From NCBI RefSeq assembly GCF_014647915.1, contig NZ_BMQC01000009.1, positions 1 through 64,000 of the forward strand: 64,000 nucleotides of DNA, given 5' to 3'. Each line of letters opens with the position of its first letter. Position 1 is the first letter of the stretch. Positions 28,725-36,594 of the stretch are shown piece after piece. A program made the translations under genes and the position numbers. This DNA is from Pilimelia terevasa. Lineage in GTDB: Bacteria > Actinomycetota > Actinomycetes > Mycobacteriales > Micromonosporaceae. The notes under the pieces were generated by a model, which saw only the letters and a list, made by a program, of their open reading frames with translations, ran no database searches and was not told the DNA's origin.

Positions 28725-29881
28725 CCCCCGCGCTGGACGAGGCGCTGCTGCGGCGCCTCGCGCCGGTCGTGCTCGGCGTCCTCGTCCGCCGCGGGGCCGA
28801 CTTCGCGGCGGCCGAGGACGCCGTCCAGGAGGCGCTGGTCGAGGCGGTCCACGCCTGGCCGGCCGACCCGCCGCGGGACCCGACCGGCTGGCTGGTCACC
28901 GTGGGCTGGCGCCGGTTCCTCGACGCCACCCGCGCGGACGCCGCCCGGCGCCGGCGGGAGAGCGCCGTCGGCGACGAGCCGGCGCCCGGCCCGGCGACCG
29001 CGGTGGACGACACGCTCCGGCTCTACTTCCTGTGCGCCCACCCGTCGCTGACGCCGTCATCCGCGGTCGCGCTCACCCTGCGCGCCGTCGGCGGGCTGAC
29101 CACCCGCCAGATCGCCCGGGCGTACCTGGTGCCCGAGGCGACCATGGCGCAGCGGATCAGCCGGGCCAAGCGGACCGTGTCCGGCGTGCGGTTCGACCGG
29201 CCCGGCGACGTGGCCACCGTGCTGCGCGTGCTCTACCTCGTCTTCAACGAGGGCTACTCCGGCGACGTCGACCTCGCCGCCGAGGCCATCCGGCTCACCC
29301 GGCAGCTCGCGGCCGCGAGCGACCACCCCGAGGTGGCCGGGCTGCTGGCCCTGATGCTGCTGCACCACGCGCGGCGGGCGAGCCGGACCGCGCCCGACGG
29401 CAGCCTCGTGCCGCTCGCCGACCAGGACCGCGGTCGGTGGGACACCGCGGCGATCGCCGAGGGCGTCGCCATTCTCCAGGGCGCGCTCGCCCGGGACCGG
29501 GTGGGCGAGTTCCAGGCCCAGGCGGCGGTCGCGGCGCTGCACGCCGACGCGCCCGCGGCGGCGGAGACCGACTGGGTACAGATCGTGGAGTGGTACGACG
29601 TGCTCGCGGGGTTGACCGACAGCCCGGTCGTCCGGCTCAACCGGGCGGTGGCCGTCGGCGAGGCCGACGGGCCGCGCGCCGGGTTGGCGGCGCTCGCCGC
29701 GCTGGACGACACGCTGCCGCGGCACACCGCCGTGGCGGCGTACCTGCACGAGCGCGACGGGGACGCGGTGACGGCCGCGCGGTTGTACGCGGAGGCGGCC
29801 CGCCAGGCGACCACGCTCGCCGAGCGCGACCACCTGACGCGCCAGGCCGCCCGGCTCCACGCGCGGGGCGCGGATTCCTGA
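28721..29881 (+). CDS. ECF42-type RNA polymerase sigma factor with C-terminal TPR-like extension
   Basis: A 386-residue protein starting at the GTG overlapping the DGPF gene stop. Region 2 (ADFAAAEDAVQEALVEAVHAWP, DPTGWLVTVGWRRFLDATRAD) and region 4 (TTRQIARAYLVPEATMAQRISRAKRTV) occupy the first 170 residues. The remaining 210 residues, beginning LRVLYLVFNEGYSG, form the helical extension that in ECF42 replaces an anti-sigma factor as the control element. No anti-sigma gene is present, as expected for this group. The target regulon is unknown. Confidence 0.93.
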   Translation: MTPALDEALLRRLAPVVLGVLVRRGADFAAAEDAVQEALVEAVHAWPADPPRDPTGWLVTVGWRRFLDATRADAARRRRESAVGDEPAPGPATAVDDTLRLYFLCAHPSLTPSSAVALTLRAVGGLTTRQIARAYLVPEATMAQRISRAKRTVSGVRFDRPGDVATVLRVLYLVFNEGYSGDVDLAAEAIRLTRQLAAASDHPEVAGLLALMLLHHARRASRTAPDGSLVPLADQDRGRWDTAAIAEGVAILQGALARDRVGEFQAQAAVAALHADAPAAAETDWVQIVEWYDVLAGLTDSPVVRLNRAVAVGEADGPRAGLAALAALDDTLPRHTAVAAYLHERDGDAVTAARLYAEAARQATTLAERDHLTRQAARLHARGADS

Positions 29882-29886
29882 CGCTG

Positions 29887-29900
29887 CCCGCCCGGGCGGG
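29887..29900. terminator. Palindromic GC stem between convergent sigma-factor and lectin genes
   Basis: CCCGCCCGGGCGGG is a perfect 14-bp palindrome 6 bases past the ECF stop. It is a weak candidate for a bidirectional terminator in the 128-base gap. Confidence 0.3.
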
Positions 29901-30009
29901 TGGCCGCGCGCGGACAGGTGCCGGGGCGCCGCAACGGGGTCTCCCCGCACCCGCGCCCCTGAGGGACGCCGGCACGGGGAGACAGGAGGATCAGCTCAGG
30001 GTGAGCCGA

Positions 30010-30465
30010 TCACCTCCACCACTGGTAGTTGCCGCCGTTGCAGTCGTGCGTGTAGAGCTGCTTGGCGGCGTTGCTGTCGAGACAGAAGCCGGTGGCGACG
30101 TTCTTGAAGCCGACGTCGCCGCCGCGGCGGAGCACCGTCCACTTCTGGTAGTTGCCGCCGTTGCAGCTGTGCGTGTAGGCGGCCTTCGCGGCGTTGCTGT
30201 CCAGGCAGAAGCCCGTCGCCACGTTCCTGAGGACGACGCCGCCCCCGGAGCTGACGTTCCACTTCTGGTAGTTGCCGCCGTTGCAGTCGTGCGTGTAGGC
30301 GGCCTTCGCGGCGTTGCTGTCCAGGCAGAAGCCCGTCGCCACGTTCCTGAAGGTCTGCACGGAGCGGGCTTCGGCCGCGCTCGCGGGCGAAGCGACCGCC
30401 ACACCGGTAAAGACGAGCGCCGCGGCCGCGGCAGCGGACACGAGCGTGCTCCTGATGCTGATCAT
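30010..30465 (-). CDS. Small secreted R-type (ricin B-like) lectin
   Basis: A 151-residue protein: signal peptide (residues 1-30, ASPASA-A) followed by three near-identical repeats of about 40 residues, each containing FxNVATGFCLDSN and YTHDCNGGNYQKW. The QxW-like end, the two cysteines per repeat and the threefold architecture match a single beta-trefoil of the ricin-B/CBM13 type. It is unusually pure, with only a few substitutions between repeats. It probably binds galactose- or xylose-type glycans outside the cell. No catalytic domain is attached. Confidence 0.88.
   Translation of the reverse strand: MISIRSTLVSAAAAAALVFTGVAVASPASAAEARSVQTFRNVATGFCLDSNAAKAAYTHDCNGGNYQKWNVSSGGGVVLRNVATGFCLDSNAAKAAYTHSCNGGNYQKWTVLRRGGDVGFKNVATGFCLDSNAAKQLYTHDCNGGNYQWWR
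30023..30350 (-). repeat. Three tandem coding repeats of 120-123 bp
   Basis: The lectin repeats begin at about 30023, 30146 and 30266 (TGGTAGTTGCCGCCGTTGCA in each) and are nearly identical at DNA level, especially the second and third. This indicates recent duplication or ongoing homogenisation. Confidence 0.85.
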
Positions 30466-30493
30466 TTGAGGTTCCTCCCGTGGTGCCGGACGG

Positions 30494-32170
30494 CTAGGCA
30501 GTGTCGTCCGGGCTACCCGTCAGCCTAGGTGCCACAGTGGAGGAAGGCGACCGGTCGATACCCGGGGAAACTGTGACGCCCGCCTCGGGCACCGGCGGGT
30601 CCGCCGCGGCACGGTCGCCGCCGGCCCGCTTGGCGACGTACATCGCGTGGTCGGCGCGGTCGAGAGTGGCCGGCACCTGCCCCGCCGCGCCGCCGGCCAC
30701 CCCGATGCTCAGGGTCACCGGGCAGTCGGCCGCCGCCCGGACGGCGTCGACCATCCGCCGGGCGACGGCCGCGGCGCCGGCCAGCTCGACCCCGGGCAGC
30801 AGGGCGGCGAACTCGTCGCCGCCGATCCGGGCCACCAGGTCGCCGTCGCGGACGCAGGCCGCCAGGGTCCGCGCCACGGCGCGCAGCGCGGCGTCGCCCG
30901 CGGCGTGGCCCCGCGAGTCGTTGACCGGCTTGAACTTGTCCAGGTCGATGGCCAGCGCGGCGACCGGTCGGCCGGCCGCCGGGCCGGACTGGCGGACCAG
31001 CGCCGCCACCGCCCGGTCGAGCCCGCGCCGGTTGGCCACCCCGGTCAACGGATCGGTCTCCGCGGCCCGGGCGACCGTCTCGTGCTCGCCGCGCAGGGCC
31101 TCGTACGAGACCATCGTCGCCACCGTGTGCAGGGTCCGCTGGCGCTGCCGCCACATCGCGGCGGCCAGCAGGTCGCCGTAGGCCAGCCCGGCGGCGGCGC
31201 CCGCCGCGCCCCGGGCGGCGAGCAGCGTGACCTGGGTCCGCCGGGCGGCGGCCGTGGGCAGCCAGTCGCCCGACCCGGCGACCTGCGCGAGGGCGGCGTC
31301 CAGGACGGCGAGCGCCTCGGCCGGCCGCCCCGCCCGGTCCAGCCCCCACGCCTGGCACACGGGCGCCAGGCCGAGCTCCTCGCCCGTCTCCCCGGCGGCC
31401 CCGATCTCCGCCAGCAGCCGGGCGATGTCGGCGGCCCCCTCGGCGGGGTCGTCGCCGGCCGCGCGCCGGCAGGCGTCGTAGAGCAGCCCCCGCGCGCGCC
31501 AGCCGGCCGCGGCGGGGCCGGCGGCCTCCGCGGCGGCCCGCAGCCCGTACGCGCCGGACTCGGCGACGTGCTTCTCGGCGTCCGCGACCTGGTCGACCTG
31601 GTACAGCTCCATGGCCCACTCCAGGTGGAGGTTGGCCAGGTTGACGAGCCACATCGACGGGTTCCCGGTCTCGACCGGCGCCTGGACGCTCGCCTCGTAC
31701 GCCGCCAGGTAGTGCGGTCCGGCCAGTTCGTACAGGCGCAGGGTGTGGTAGGTCAGCGCGAGGCCGGTATGGGCGTTTCCCAGGACCACCAGGTCGGGCT
31801 CGGCCCGGTTCAGGGCGGCGTCGGCGGCGACCAGGTCGCGCAGGACGGCGTCGATGTCGTACTCGCCGATCTCGTCCTCGCCGAGCCGCAGCCGCAGCTC
31901 GCCGCGCAGCGACAGCGCGCAGGCCGACCAGCCGGCGCTGCCCTCGCGCGCGGCGGCGGCGATCATCAGGTCCGCGGCGGCGATGCCCTCGCGGCACTGG
32001 TGCAGGACGGCGAACGAGACGGCGCGGACGAAGTGGTACGCCGCGCGCCCGTCGGCCAGGTCGCCGGTCTCGGCCCGCAGGAGGCGCTCGGCCAACGGCA
32101 GCACCTCGTCCACCGCGCCGCTCTGCGTCTCCTCCAGCAGCCGGACGGCGTGCGCCGTGATGTTCTCCAT
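30494..32170 (-). CDS. Diguanylate cyclase with TPR-like N-terminal sensor
   Basis: A 558-residue protein starting at ATG 32170 behind AGGGG. Residues 1-360 are all-helical with TPR-like spacing (LGNAHTGLALTYHTLRLYELAGPHYLAAYEA) and no membrane helix. The GGDEF domain spans about 368-540: DPLTGVANRRGLD, DLDKFKPVNDSRGHAAGD and the intact catalytic Gly450-Gly-Asp-Glu-Phe454. Arg441-Asp-Gly-Asp444 lies exactly five residues upstream and is a complete inhibitory I-site. It should make c-di-GMP from two GTP with product inhibition. In actinomycetes c-di-GMP controls development. Confidence 0.93.
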   Translation of the reverse strand: MENITAHAVRLLEETQSGAVDEVLPLAERLLRAETGDLADGRAAYHFVRAVSFAVLHQCREGIAAADLMIAAAAREGSAGWSACALSLRGELRLRLGEDEIGEYDIDAVLRDLVAADAALNRAEPDLVVLGNAHTGLALTYHTLRLYELAGPHYLAAYEASVQAPVETGNPSMWLVNLANLHLEWAMELYQVDQVADAEKHVAESGAYGLRAAAEAAGPAAAGWRARGLLYDACRRAAGDDPAEGAADIARLLAEIGAAGETGEELGLAPVCQAWGLDRAGRPAEALAVLDAALAQVAGSGDWLPTAAARRTQVTLLAARGAAGAAAGLAYGDLLAAAMWRQRQRTLHTVATMVSYEALRGEHETVARAAETDPLTGVANRRGLDRAVAALVRQSGPAAGRPVAALAIDLDKFKPVNDSRGHAAGDAALRAVARTLAACVRDGDLVARIGGDEFAALLPGVELAGAAAVARRMVDAVRAAADCPVTLSIGVAGGAAGQVPATLDRADHAMYVAKRAGGDRAAADPPVPEAGVTVSPGIDRSPSSTVAPRLTGSPDDTA

Positions 32171-32474
32171 GAGTACCCCTGCGTACCGTATCGGCAGCGG
32201 GCCGCCGGAGCGCAGCAGATGCGGGCCCGACCCGGGGCTCGGAATCCGTGAGAAAGGTCGCGGTGCAACGGTTCCGGGCGACATCGACCACGTCGTCCCG
32301 TACCGCCAGAAAGAGGCGACTGAATTCTGTCGAAGCCGCTCCTGCTCCGACAATCGAAAGTCCCGACACTGCGAATGGACGCGGAGGCCACCCCGGCGAT
32401 GTGCCCGTTCCGGCGAACGGTTCCGGGCGCCCGTGTCAGGATCGCGGTGGATCCGACAATCCCGAGGAGTCCCG
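32171..32474. other. Divergent intergenic region with a 14-bp direct repeat
   Basis: The 304 bases between the cyclase and the PEBP gene contain no gene. They carry AACGGTTCCGGGCG twice (32267-32280 and 32416-32429), an AT-richer middle and the GAGGAG ribosome-binding site of the PEBP gene. The repeated box may be a shared regulator site. No promoter could be assigned with confidence. Confidence 0.45.
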
Positions 32475-32969
32475 ATGCGCGCCCCGCTGCCCTACGACTT
32501 CCTCCCGCCCGTCCCCGGCTTCGCACTGACGAGCGCCGACATCGCCGACGGGGTGCCGCTGCCGGACCGGCACGCGTTGGACCACGACAACCTCTCGCCG
32601 CAGTTCGCCTGGGCGGGCTTCCCCGCCCCGACCCGCAGCTTCGCCCTCACCTGCTACGACCCGGACGCGCCCACCGGCTGCGGCTTCTGGCACTGGCTGA
32701 CGGTCGACGTCCCCGCCGCGGTCACGGCCGTGGAGCGGGGCGCGCCGCCGCCGCCGGGCGCGCGCGCCGTCCGCAACGACTTCGGCGAGGCCCGCTACTG
32801 CGGCGCGGCGCCGCCGCCGGGGCCGGGGCACCGGTACGTCTTCGCGGTGCACGCGGTCGCGGTGCCGGCGCTGGAGGTGCCGGCGGACGCCTCGGCGGCG
32901 ATGGTCGCGTTCCACCTGACCAGGCACACCGTCGGCCGGGCCGTGCTGGTCACCCCCTACGCGACCTGA
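32475..32969 (+). CDS. PEBP family (YbhB/YbcL, Raf-kinase-inhibitor-like) protein
   Basis: A 164-residue protein with the PEBP ligand pocket: DNLSPQFAWAGFPAPTRSFALTCYDPDAPTGCGFWHWLTVDVPA (DPDAP and the GxxHW motif) and the C-terminal HRYVFAVHAVAV. Bacterial members are cytoplasmic or exported proteins of unclear role that bind anionic ligands. GAGGAG precedes the ATG. It converges with the small peptide gene 13 bases downstream. Confidence 0.92.
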   Translation: MRAPLPYDFLPPVPGFALTSADIADGVPLPDRHALDHDNLSPQFAWAGFPAPTRSFALTCYDPDAPTGCGFWHWLTVDVPAAVTAVERGAPPPPGARAVRNDFGEARYCGAAPPPGPGHRYVFAVHAVAVPALEVPADASAAMVAFHLTRHTVGRAVLVTPYAT

Positions 32970-32982
32970 CGCCCGCGGCGGC

Positions 32983-33138
32983 TCAGGCGTAGGTCTCGAC
33001 GGGGAGGTCGGCCGCGTGCGGCCCCCGGACCTCGTGGGTGCCCGGCATCGGCGCGGGGGCGTGGTGCAGGCCCAGCGGCGCGGGTACGACCCGCTCCAGT
33101 ACTTCGTCGAGGTCCGGCTCGTAGGCTTCGATGTCCAT
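32983..33138 (-). CDS. Small acidic orphan peptide
   Basis: A 51-residue open frame from ATG 33138 with an AGGGAGAAA ribosome-binding site. The first 18 residues are acidic and helical (MDIEAYEPDLDEVLERVV). The rest is Pro/His/Gly-rich (APLGLHHAPAPMPGTHEVRG) and ends ETYA. This leader-like plus flexible-core layout is reminiscent of RiPP precursors, but there is no Cys or Ser, and no modification gene lies within 10 kb. I recognise no family. Confidence 0.5.
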   Translation of the reverse strand: MDIEAYEPDLDEVLERVVPAPLGLHHAPAPMPGTHEVRGPHAADLPVETYA

Positions 33139-33287
33139 CGCGCATTTCTCCCTGTCCCTGGGTGCCACTGGCTCCCCTGGTACCCCGCCGGGCGCATGAC
33201 GACACAGACGCGCGTCGATGCGGGGATTCGAAAGCCACGGATTCGGAGCCGCGACGGTGCGCACCGTTCGCAGGAACAGGCAAAGAA

Positions 33288-33315
33288 AAATGGAGAGGGG
33301 CGTCCCTCTCCATTT
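33288..33315. terminator. Intrinsic terminator with 12-bp perfect stem
   Basis: AAATGGAGAGGG (33288-33299), loop GCGT, then its exact complement (33304-33315). It is followed by CTAATTTAT on the plus strand, and on the minus strand the complementary stem runs into TTTTTCTTT. This is the most classical Rho-independent terminator in the window. It insulates helR from readthrough. Confidence 0.75.
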
Positions 33316-33334
33316 CTAATTTATAGCACCGAGG

Positions 33335-33354
33335 GGGGCTTGCGGCAAGGCCCC
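33335..33354 (+). promoter_or_regulatory. Rifamycin-associated element (RAE)
   Basis: The 20 bases form the published RAE consensus without mismatch: GGGGCTTGC, a central GG/CA turn and GCAAGGCCCC read as an inverted repeat. RAEs drive rifamycin-inducible expression of rph, helR, rox and arr genes in actinomycetes. This one lies 125 bases upstream of the helR start, just after a terminator. Confidence 0.92.
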
Positions 33355-33478
33355 GGTAATGCCCCAGAATCATCGGCCCAGGGCAGAATCCGCAGAAATG
33401 CAGGACGTGCCGCGCACGGCGGCCACCGGCAAATTGCCGGCGCCGCGGTCGCCAGCGACACAGATCGGAGCCGACGCC

Positions 33479-35635
33479 GTGAACTCCCCGACCGCCACCA
33501 GCGCGTTCGACCTCCCCCCGCACCTGTCCGCCAAGGCCGACCCGCGCCTGGTCGACGCCGACGACCGGCACCTCGCCGCGGTCGCGGCGAGCCTGGAGTC
33601 GCTGCTGGCCGACCTGTCCGACCGCCTCGCCGCCGCCCGCCGCGCCCCCGGCGGGCTGGGCCAGCAGGCACTGGACCGGGACCAGGAGGTCCGCCGGCTG
33701 ACCGACCGCCTGCGCCTGCTGCGGCGGTTCAGCGTGGACCTGTGCCTGGGGCACACCGTCGGCGCGGACGGCTCCGCCCCCGTCTACATCGGACGCCTGG
33801 GGCTTAAGGACGGCGCCGGCAACCCGCTGCTGCTCGACTGGCGGTCCCCGGCGGCCGCCCCGTTCTTTGCCGCGACCCACGCCGACCCGATGGGCCTGGC
33901 GCGCCGCCGCCGGTACCGCTGGACCGGCGGCCGGATCACCGACTACTGGGACGAGGTGTTCGCCGCGGACGCGGCGCAGGGGCTCGCGGCGCTGGACGAC
34001 CAGTCCGCGTTCATCGCCAGCCTCGGCGCCGACCGCTCGGCCCGGATGCGGGACGTGCTCGGCACCATCCAGGCCGACCAGGACGCCGTCATCCGGGCGG
34101 GCTCCCGCGGCACGCTGGTGGTCGACGGCGGCCCGGGTACCGGCAAGACCGTCGTCGCCCTGCACCGGGCCGCGTACCTGCTGTACGCCGACCCGCGCCT
34201 GCGGCACCGCCGGGGCGGCCTGCTGTTCGTCGGCCCGCACCAGCCGTACCTGACCTACGTCGCCGACGTCCTGCCCAGCCTCGGCGAGGAGGGCGTGCAG
34301 ACCTGCACCCTGCGCGACCTCGTCCCGGAGGGAGCCGCGGCGGTCGCGGAGACCGACCCGCGGGTCGCCCGCCTGAAGTCGTCGGCGGACATGGTGCGGG
34401 CGGTCGAGGCGGCGGTCCGGTTCTACGAGGAGCCGCCGCGCGCGCCGATGACGGTGGCCACCGACGACGCCGACATCCGGCTGACCGCCGACGACTGGGC
34501 CGACGCCTTCGACGCGCCGGAGCCCGGCACCCCGCACAACGAGGCGCGCGAGCGGATCTGGGACGCGCTGGTCGGGATCCTGGTGGACCGGTACGACGGC
34601 GACGAGCCGGCGCACCTGCTGCGCCGGTCGCTGCACGGGAACCGGGCGCTGCGCGCGGCGCTGCACCGCGCCTGGCCGCTGCTCGACCCCGCCGAGCTGG
34701 TCGGGGACCTGTGGTCGGTGCCCGCCTACCTGCGCCGGTGCGCCCCGTGGCTGGACAACGCGCAGGTCCGCGCGCTCCAGCGCGCCGCACCGCGGGCGTG
34801 GACGGTGGCGGACCTGCCGCTGCTGGACGCGGCGCGGCAGCGGCTCGGCGACCCGGCGGCGGCGGGGCGGCGGCGCCGGCAGGAGGCCGCGGTGGCCACC
34901 GCGCGGGCGCGGATGACCCGGGTCGTGGACGACCTGATCGAGTCCGTCGACGACGAGTACGGCGTCGGCCTGGTCACGATGCTGCGCGGCGACGACTTCC
35001 ACGACGCCCTGGTCGACGGGTCCGCCGCGCCCGGGGCGGCACCCGACCCGCGGACCGGGCCGTTCGCCCACGTCGTCGTGGACGAGGCCCAGGAGCTGAC
35101 CGACGCGCAGTGGCAGATGCTGCTGCTGCGCTGCCCGTCGCGCAGCTTCACCGTCGTCGGCGACCGCGCCCAGGCCCGGGACGGGTTCGCGGAGACGTGG
35201 CGGGAGCGGCTCGCCCGGGTCGGGCTCGACCGGGTCGACCTGGCCTCCCTGAGCATCAACTACCGGACGCCCGAGGAGGTCATGGCGGAGGCCGCGCCGG
35301 TCATCCGGGCCGCGCTGCCGGACGCCAACGTGCCGACCTCCGTCCGGCGCACCGGGGTCCCCGTCGTCCACGGGTCCGTGGACGACCTGCCCGGGATCGT
35401 CGACGACTGGCTCGCCGCCCACCCCGGGGGCGTCGCCTGCGTCATCGGCGACCGCGCGTTCCCCGCGGCGCCCCGCGTCCGGTCGCTGACCCCGGAGCTG
35501 GCCAAGGGGCTGGAGTTCGACCTGGTGGTGCTGGTCGACCCGGCGGCGTTCGGCGGCGGGGTCGCGGGCGCCGTCGACCGGTACGTCGCCATGACCCGGG
35601 CGACCCGGCAGCTCGTCGTCCTCACCCGGCCCTGA
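33479..35635 (+). CDS. helR: RNA polymerase recycling motor ATPase HelR (UvrD/HelD-like)
   Basis: A 718-residue protein starting at a GTG with GGAG upstream. An N-terminal coiled-coil arm (DDRHLAAVAASLESLLADLSDRLAAARRAPGG) inserts into the polymerase in HelD-type proteins. It is followed by SF1 helicase motifs: Q/I (IQADQDAVIRAGSRGTLVVDGGPGTGKTVVALHRAAYLLY), II (VVVDEAQELTDAQWQMLL), III (FTVVGDRAQA), IV (SINYRTP) and VI (YVAMTRATRQLVVL). The DWRSPAAAPFF and YRWTGGRITDYWDEVF segments are typical of the HelR subgroup. HelR displaces rifamycins from RNA polymerase and gives resistance. The exact RAE upstream confirms the assignment. Confidence 0.95.
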   Translation: MNSPTATSAFDLPPHLSAKADPRLVDADDRHLAAVAASLESLLADLSDRLAAARRAPGGLGQQALDRDQEVRRLTDRLRLLRRFSVDLCLGHTVGADGSAPVYIGRLGLKDGAGNPLLLDWRSPAAAPFFAATHADPMGLARRRRYRWTGGRITDYWDEVFAADAAQGLAALDDQSAFIASLGADRSARMRDVLGTIQADQDAVIRAGSRGTLVVDGGPGTGKTVVALHRAAYLLYADPRLRHRRGGLLFVGPHQPYLTYVADVLPSLGEEGVQTCTLRDLVPEGAAAVAETDPRVARLKSSADMVRAVEAAVRFYEEPPRAPMTVATDDADIRLTADDWADAFDAPEPGTPHNEARERIWDALVGILVDRYDGDEPAHLLRRSLHGNRALRAALHRAWPLLDPAELVGDLWSVPAYLRRCAPWLDNAQVRALQRAAPRAWTVADLPLLDAARQRLGDPAAAGRRRRQEAAVATARARMTRVVDDLIESVDDEYGVGLVTMLRGDDFHDALVDGSAAPGAAPDPRTGPFAHVVVDEAQELTDAQWQMLLLRCPSRSFTVVGDRAQARDGFAETWRERLARVGLDRVDLASLSINYRTPEEVMAEAAPVIRAALPDANVPTSVRRTGVPVVHGSVDDLPGIVDDWLAAHPGGVACVIGDRAFPAAPRVRSLTPELAKGLEFDLVVLVDPAAFGGGVAGAVDRYVAMTRATRQLVVLTRP

Positions 35636-35652
35636 CCGCCCGGCCGGCCGCC

Positions 35653-35715
35653 CTGACCGCCGGGCCGGCCGCCGCCGCGGGCCGCCCGGGCCGGGCCGCG
35701 GGCGGCGGCGGTCAG
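35653..35715. terminator. Large GC hairpin between convergent helR and SRPBCC genes
   Basis: CTGACCGCC (35653-35661) pairs with GGCGGTCAG (35707-35715), and an inner GCCGCCGCCGCGG pairs with its near-complement, giving a long stem that includes the SRPBCC stop codon. It probably acts in both directions. Confidence 0.5.
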
Positions 35716-36197
35716 GCGGCGAGCAGGTCGTCGATCTGGGCGATCGCCGCGGAGGCGCCCTCTACGATGCCCATGTCGAGGACCTGCTGGAGCGCCTCGG
35801 CCGAGGTGTACGTGCTGACGTACGTCGCCCGGGTGCCGCCGTCGCGCGCGGCGAAGGTGAAGACGTTGCGGGAGACCGGCAGGTCCGGGTTCGGCTGGAA
35901 GTCCAGGTCGGCGAAGCCGTCCTCGAAGGCGAAGCTGACCGGCTCGTCGACGGCCGTGACCAGCCAGTAGCCGGCGTGCTTGTCGCCCTCGGGGCCGGTC
36001 ATGTAGTACGTCACGCGGCCGCCGGGCCGCAGGTCGTGGTCGACCACGGTGGCGGGGTACGTCGGCGGACCCCACACCTTCTCCAGTTGGCGGGCGTCGG
36101 CGTAGACCTGCCAGATCCGCGCCACGGGGGCGGCGAAGTCGGCCGTGATGGTCAGGGTCAGGGCGTCGAGGTCGTGTCGGACGTCGGTGACGGGCAT
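35712..36197 (-). CDS. SRPBCC (AHSA1/activator-of-Hsp90-like) domain protein
   Basis: A 161-residue protein with the AHSA1 pattern: FAAPVARIWQVYADARQLEKVWGPPTYPATVVDHDLRPGGRVTYYMTGP, then SFAFEDGFADLDF and the C-terminal helix ALQQVLDMGIVEGASAAIAQIDDLL. GGAGGAT inside the end of the ArsR gene serves as its ribosome-binding site. It starts one base from the ArsR stop, an arrangement repeated in many actinomycetes. The ligand is unknown. Confidence 0.92.
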   Translation of the reverse strand: MPVTDVRHDLDALTLTITADFAAPVARIWQVYADARQLEKVWGPPTYPATVVDHDLRPGGRVTYYMTGPEGDKHAGYWLVTAVDEPVSFAFEDGFADLDFQPNPDLPVSRNVFTFAARDGGTRATYVSTYTSAEALQQVLDMGIVEGASAAIAQIDDLLAA

Positions 36198-36198
36198 G

Positions 36199-36540
36199 TC
36201 AATCCTCCTGGTCGGGGTCGGGCGCGATGAGTACGTCGATCCGGGCGATGCGGCCGCGCCAGACCTGTTCGAGCGCGGTGAGCATGGACGCCACCGACCG
36301 CACCGCCGCCACGTCGCCGCTGGCCAACTGCTCGCGGCCGCGGCGGCGCTTGGTCAGCAGGCCGGCCTTCGCCAGCACGGCGACGTGCTTCTGGACCGCG
36401 GCGAAGCTCATGTCGTACGCCGCCGCGAGCGCCGAGACCGAGTGCTCCCCCGCCAGCACGCGGCGCAGGATGTCCCGCCGGGTCCGGTCGGCGAGCGCGT
36501 GGAACATCGCGTCCGCCCGGTCGGCGCTCTCCTCGGTCAC
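36199..36540 (-). CDS. ArsR family transcriptional regulator
   Basis: A 113-residue winged-helix protein: FHALADRTRRDILRRVLAGEHSVSALAAAYDMSFAAVQKHVAVLAKAGLLTKRRRGREQL. No metal-binding cysteines are present, so it belongs to the non-metal ArsR type that accompanies SRPBCC proteins. GTG 36540 is preferred; a TTG at 36555 lies inside the promoter. The promoter would give a leaderless or nearly leaderless mRNA, and an 18-bp palindrome in it suggests autorepression. Confidence 0.92.
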   Translation of the reverse strand: MTEESADRADAMFHALADRTRRDILRRVLAGEHSVSALAAAYDMSFAAVQKHVAVLAKAGLLTKRRRGREQLASGDVAAVRSVASMLTALEQVWRGRIARIDVLIAPDPDQED

Positions 36541-36548
36541 GACTCCAA

Positions 36549-36577
36549 TATACAACCGATCGGTTGTACGTTGTCAA
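36549..36577 (-). promoter_or_regulatory. Promoter and embedded operator of the arsR-SRPBCC operon
   Basis: On the minus strand TTGACA (36572-36577), a 17-base spacer and TGTATA (36549-36554) form a near-consensus promoter. TACAACCGA and its complement make a perfect 18-bp palindrome (36551-36568) that fills the spacer. Repressor binding there would exclude RNA polymerase. Confidence 0.8.
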
Positions 36578-36594
36578 GGGCCTCGCCGCCGGGG

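Larger units (their letters stand above)
33139..33478. other. Control region between the small peptide gene and helR
   Basis: These 340 bases contain no gene apart from leader sequence. They hold an isolated AT-rich island with a strong hairpin (33288-33315) and, 20 bases after it, an exact rifamycin-associated element (33335-33354). About 125 bases of untranslated leader then precede the helR GTG. Confidence 0.6.

Noticed and set aside
30023-30350. Lectin repeats as a CRISPR-like or mobile element
   Set aside because: The repeats are in frame and encode beta-trefoil subdomains.
32983-33138. Precursor peptide of the TOMM cluster
   Set aside because: It is about 14 kb away, has no Cys or Ser and only two Thr, so it cannot be the azoline substrate.
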